A stretch of 44,579 bases of DNA from Cyanobium sp. CZS48M (GTDB lineage Bacteria > Cyanobacteriota > Cyanobacteriia > PCC-6307 > Cyanobiaceae): assembly GCA_030373145.1 (NCBI GenBank), contig JAUCZK010000022.1, forward strand, positions 1 to 44,579, given 5' to 3'. Shown here one piece after another: positions 43,497 to 44,579 of the stretch. The notes beneath the pieces are model-generated. The model made no database searches. It was not told the origin of the DNA and worked only from the letters and a program-made list of their open reading frames with translations. Made by a program: the position numbers and the translations under genes. The first letter of the stretch is position 1. Each line of letters begins with the position of its first letter.

Positions 43497-44531
43497 GTGA
43501 ACAGGTTCGACAAGGACTACGCAGATGGGCTCCTGGACAGCTGTGATCCCCCTTGCCTGACGCTTTATCAGACGACGCATCGGCACTATCCTGAAAATCA
43601 GCAAGATCCGATCCGCTTTGGGAATCTTGTCAAGGCGCTTGAGGAGTCCCTCCTTAAACGATATCAGGAGAATGAGGTACGGCCTTTACTGGAACCATTC
43701 CTGGCATTAGCTGTCGACCACGGCTTCTGGAATCACACCCTCGACGGTCTGGCAGTATTTGCTGCAAGGAGCATGTTTCGGGTTTACAAGCTCCAACGTC
43801 CAGTCGCCGAATTGACTGTCGTTGCCGATAATTTTCACATCAAACCCCTGATGCGGATCCTGCAGTCGGCCGACCGTTATCACATTCTCGGATTAAGCCG
43901 AAATGAGATCAAGCTCTTCGAGGGCAACCGTGATGTTTTGGATGAGATCGAACCGGCCCAGGGCATCCCACGAACGATGAGAGAAGCACTGGGGGAAGAA
44001 GTAACCGAGCCACACCAGACAGTCGCCTCTTACGGAGGCGTAGGTGTCGGGCACTCGCCCATGCATCACGGACACGGCGGCAGAGAGCCTGAAGTGGACA
44101 TCGATACGGAGCGCTTCTTCCGCGCGATCGACCGTGCGGTCTTGGAGCAGCACTCCCGACCATCTGGCTTGCCGCTGATTCTCGCTGCGCTACCAGAGCA
44201 TCATCATCTGTTTCACGATGTCAGCCACAATCCATTTCTGATGCAAGAAAGCATCGATATCTACCCAGATGGCCTGTCGTCGGTGGAAGAACTACGCCAG
44301 CGCGCCTGGAAACTTATGGAGCCTCACTATCTAGCTCGCCTGGCCACGCTGGTTGAAGAGTTCGGCAGCGCAAATTCTGACGGACTTGGTGACGATGATC
44401 TAGTGCAGGTCGCCAAGGCGGTCATGGGTGGGCGGGTCGCCAAGCTCTTGATCGAAGCCCAGCGCGAAATCCCAGGCCGGATCAATCCCGCAACCGGCGA
44501 CATCGAATTAGATCAACTAAAAGATCCGTAA
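43497..44531 (+). CDS. baeRF-type (bacterial release-factor-domain) protein, short at the C-terminus
   Basis: A 344-residue protein starting at GTG behind a good ribosome site (AAGGGG). DGLAVFAARSMFRVYKLQRPVAELTVVADNFHIKPLMRIL and the following YHILGLSRNEIKLFEG match the fold shared with archaeal/eukaryotic release factor 1; a histidine-rich loop (HSPMHHGHGG) and GLPLILAALPEHHHLF follow. These proteins are thought to act on stalled ribosomes. The chain stops at INPATGDIELDQLKDP, where I expect roughly 40-50 more residues ending the last domain; the sequence after the stop does not supply them in any obvious frame. Codon use is less GC-biased than most neighbours. Confidence 0.75.
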   Translation: MNRFDKDYADGLLDSCDPPCLTLYQTTHRHYPENQQDPIRFGNLVKALEESLLKRYQENEVRPLLEPFLALAVDHGFWNHTLDGLAVFAARSMFRVYKLQRPVAELTVVADNFHIKPLMRILQSADRYHILGLSRNEIKLFEGNRDVLDEIEPAQGIPRTMREALGEEVTEPHQTVASYGGVGVGHSPMHHGHGGREPEVDIDTERFFRAIDRAVLEQHSRPSGLPLILAALPEHHHLFHDVSHNPFLMQESIDIYPDGLSSVEELRQRAWKLMEPHYLARLATLVEEFGSANSDGLGDDDLVQVAKAVMGGRVAKLLIEAQREIPGRINPATGDIELDQLKDP

Positions 44532-44579
44532 CCATTCATTCATAGTCGGTTCAACCCATCAGGCCCGTTGCTGAGCTTG

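Overview
The window looks like a piece of chromosome from a GC-rich cyanobacterium, most like freshwater picocyanobacteria of the Cyanobium/Synechococcus type. The evidence is a photosystem II D1 (psbA) locus, an oxidative Mg-protoporphyrin monomethyl ester cyclase (AcsF/ChlA), a heme oxygenase, DUF3122 proteins, a Nif11-type protein and dense coding with short or overlapping gene junctions. No rRNA, tRNA or CRISPR array was seen. The genus is inferred from gene content, not from a marker gene.

Layout. 1-400: the 5' end of an IS256-family element cut by the window edge. 500-5.8 kb: a tiny membrane protein, an AraC-type regulator and a CheB-CheR-PAS signalling protein without a kinase. 5.8-12.1 kb: one tightly overlapped minus-strand operon (Cys-free ArsR-type repressor, pentapeptide-repeat protein, HlyD-type adaptor, tandem ABC ATPase, two ABC-2 permeases), organised like E. 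coli ybhGFSR. 12.2-14.2 kb, divergent: a ChlA2-like cyclase translationally coupled to a fatty-acid desaturase. 14.2-20.3 kb: a glycosyltransferase, a transketolase-like enzyme and a three-gene MacAB-like exporter. 20.6-22.8 kb: a single ORF that fuses heme oxygenase to HemN. 22.8-27.6 kb: a KimA-like APC transporter and small accessory genes, one frameshifted. 27.8-29.2 kb: two decayed genes, a psbA of the D1' type and a possible DUF3365 remnant. 29.2-32.3 kb: a FitAB toxin-antitoxin pair, a DUF6629 membrane protein, PdxH and a DUF3122 protein. 32.3-36.4 kb: a persulfide-handling operon (persulfide dioxygenase-rhodanese fusion, rhodanese, TauE-type exporter, OsmC-like protein), with an ArsR-type regulator carrying suitably placed cysteines nearby. 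36.5-38.6 kb: small genes and a broken secreted-protein gene. 38.6-43 kb: an arylsulfatase coupled to an alpha/beta hydrolase with an Asp nucleophile, an unknown gene and a second AraC regulator. 43.5 kb to the end: a baeRF-type protein that ends early.

How the genes work together. In other cyanobacteria chlA2, ho2, hemN and the psbA copy encoding D1' are switched on together under micro-oxic conditions. All four activities occur here within 16 kb, in unusual form: the cyclase is coupled to a desaturase, HO and HemN are one polypeptide, and the D1' gene is dead. The cyclase and HO-HemN genes share a similar approximately 24-bp sequence upstream. With the sulfide/persulfide operon this suggests a strain that meets low oxygen and sulfide, or whose ancestors did. 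The HO-HemN fusion and the possible shared control element are the best candidates for something undescribed.
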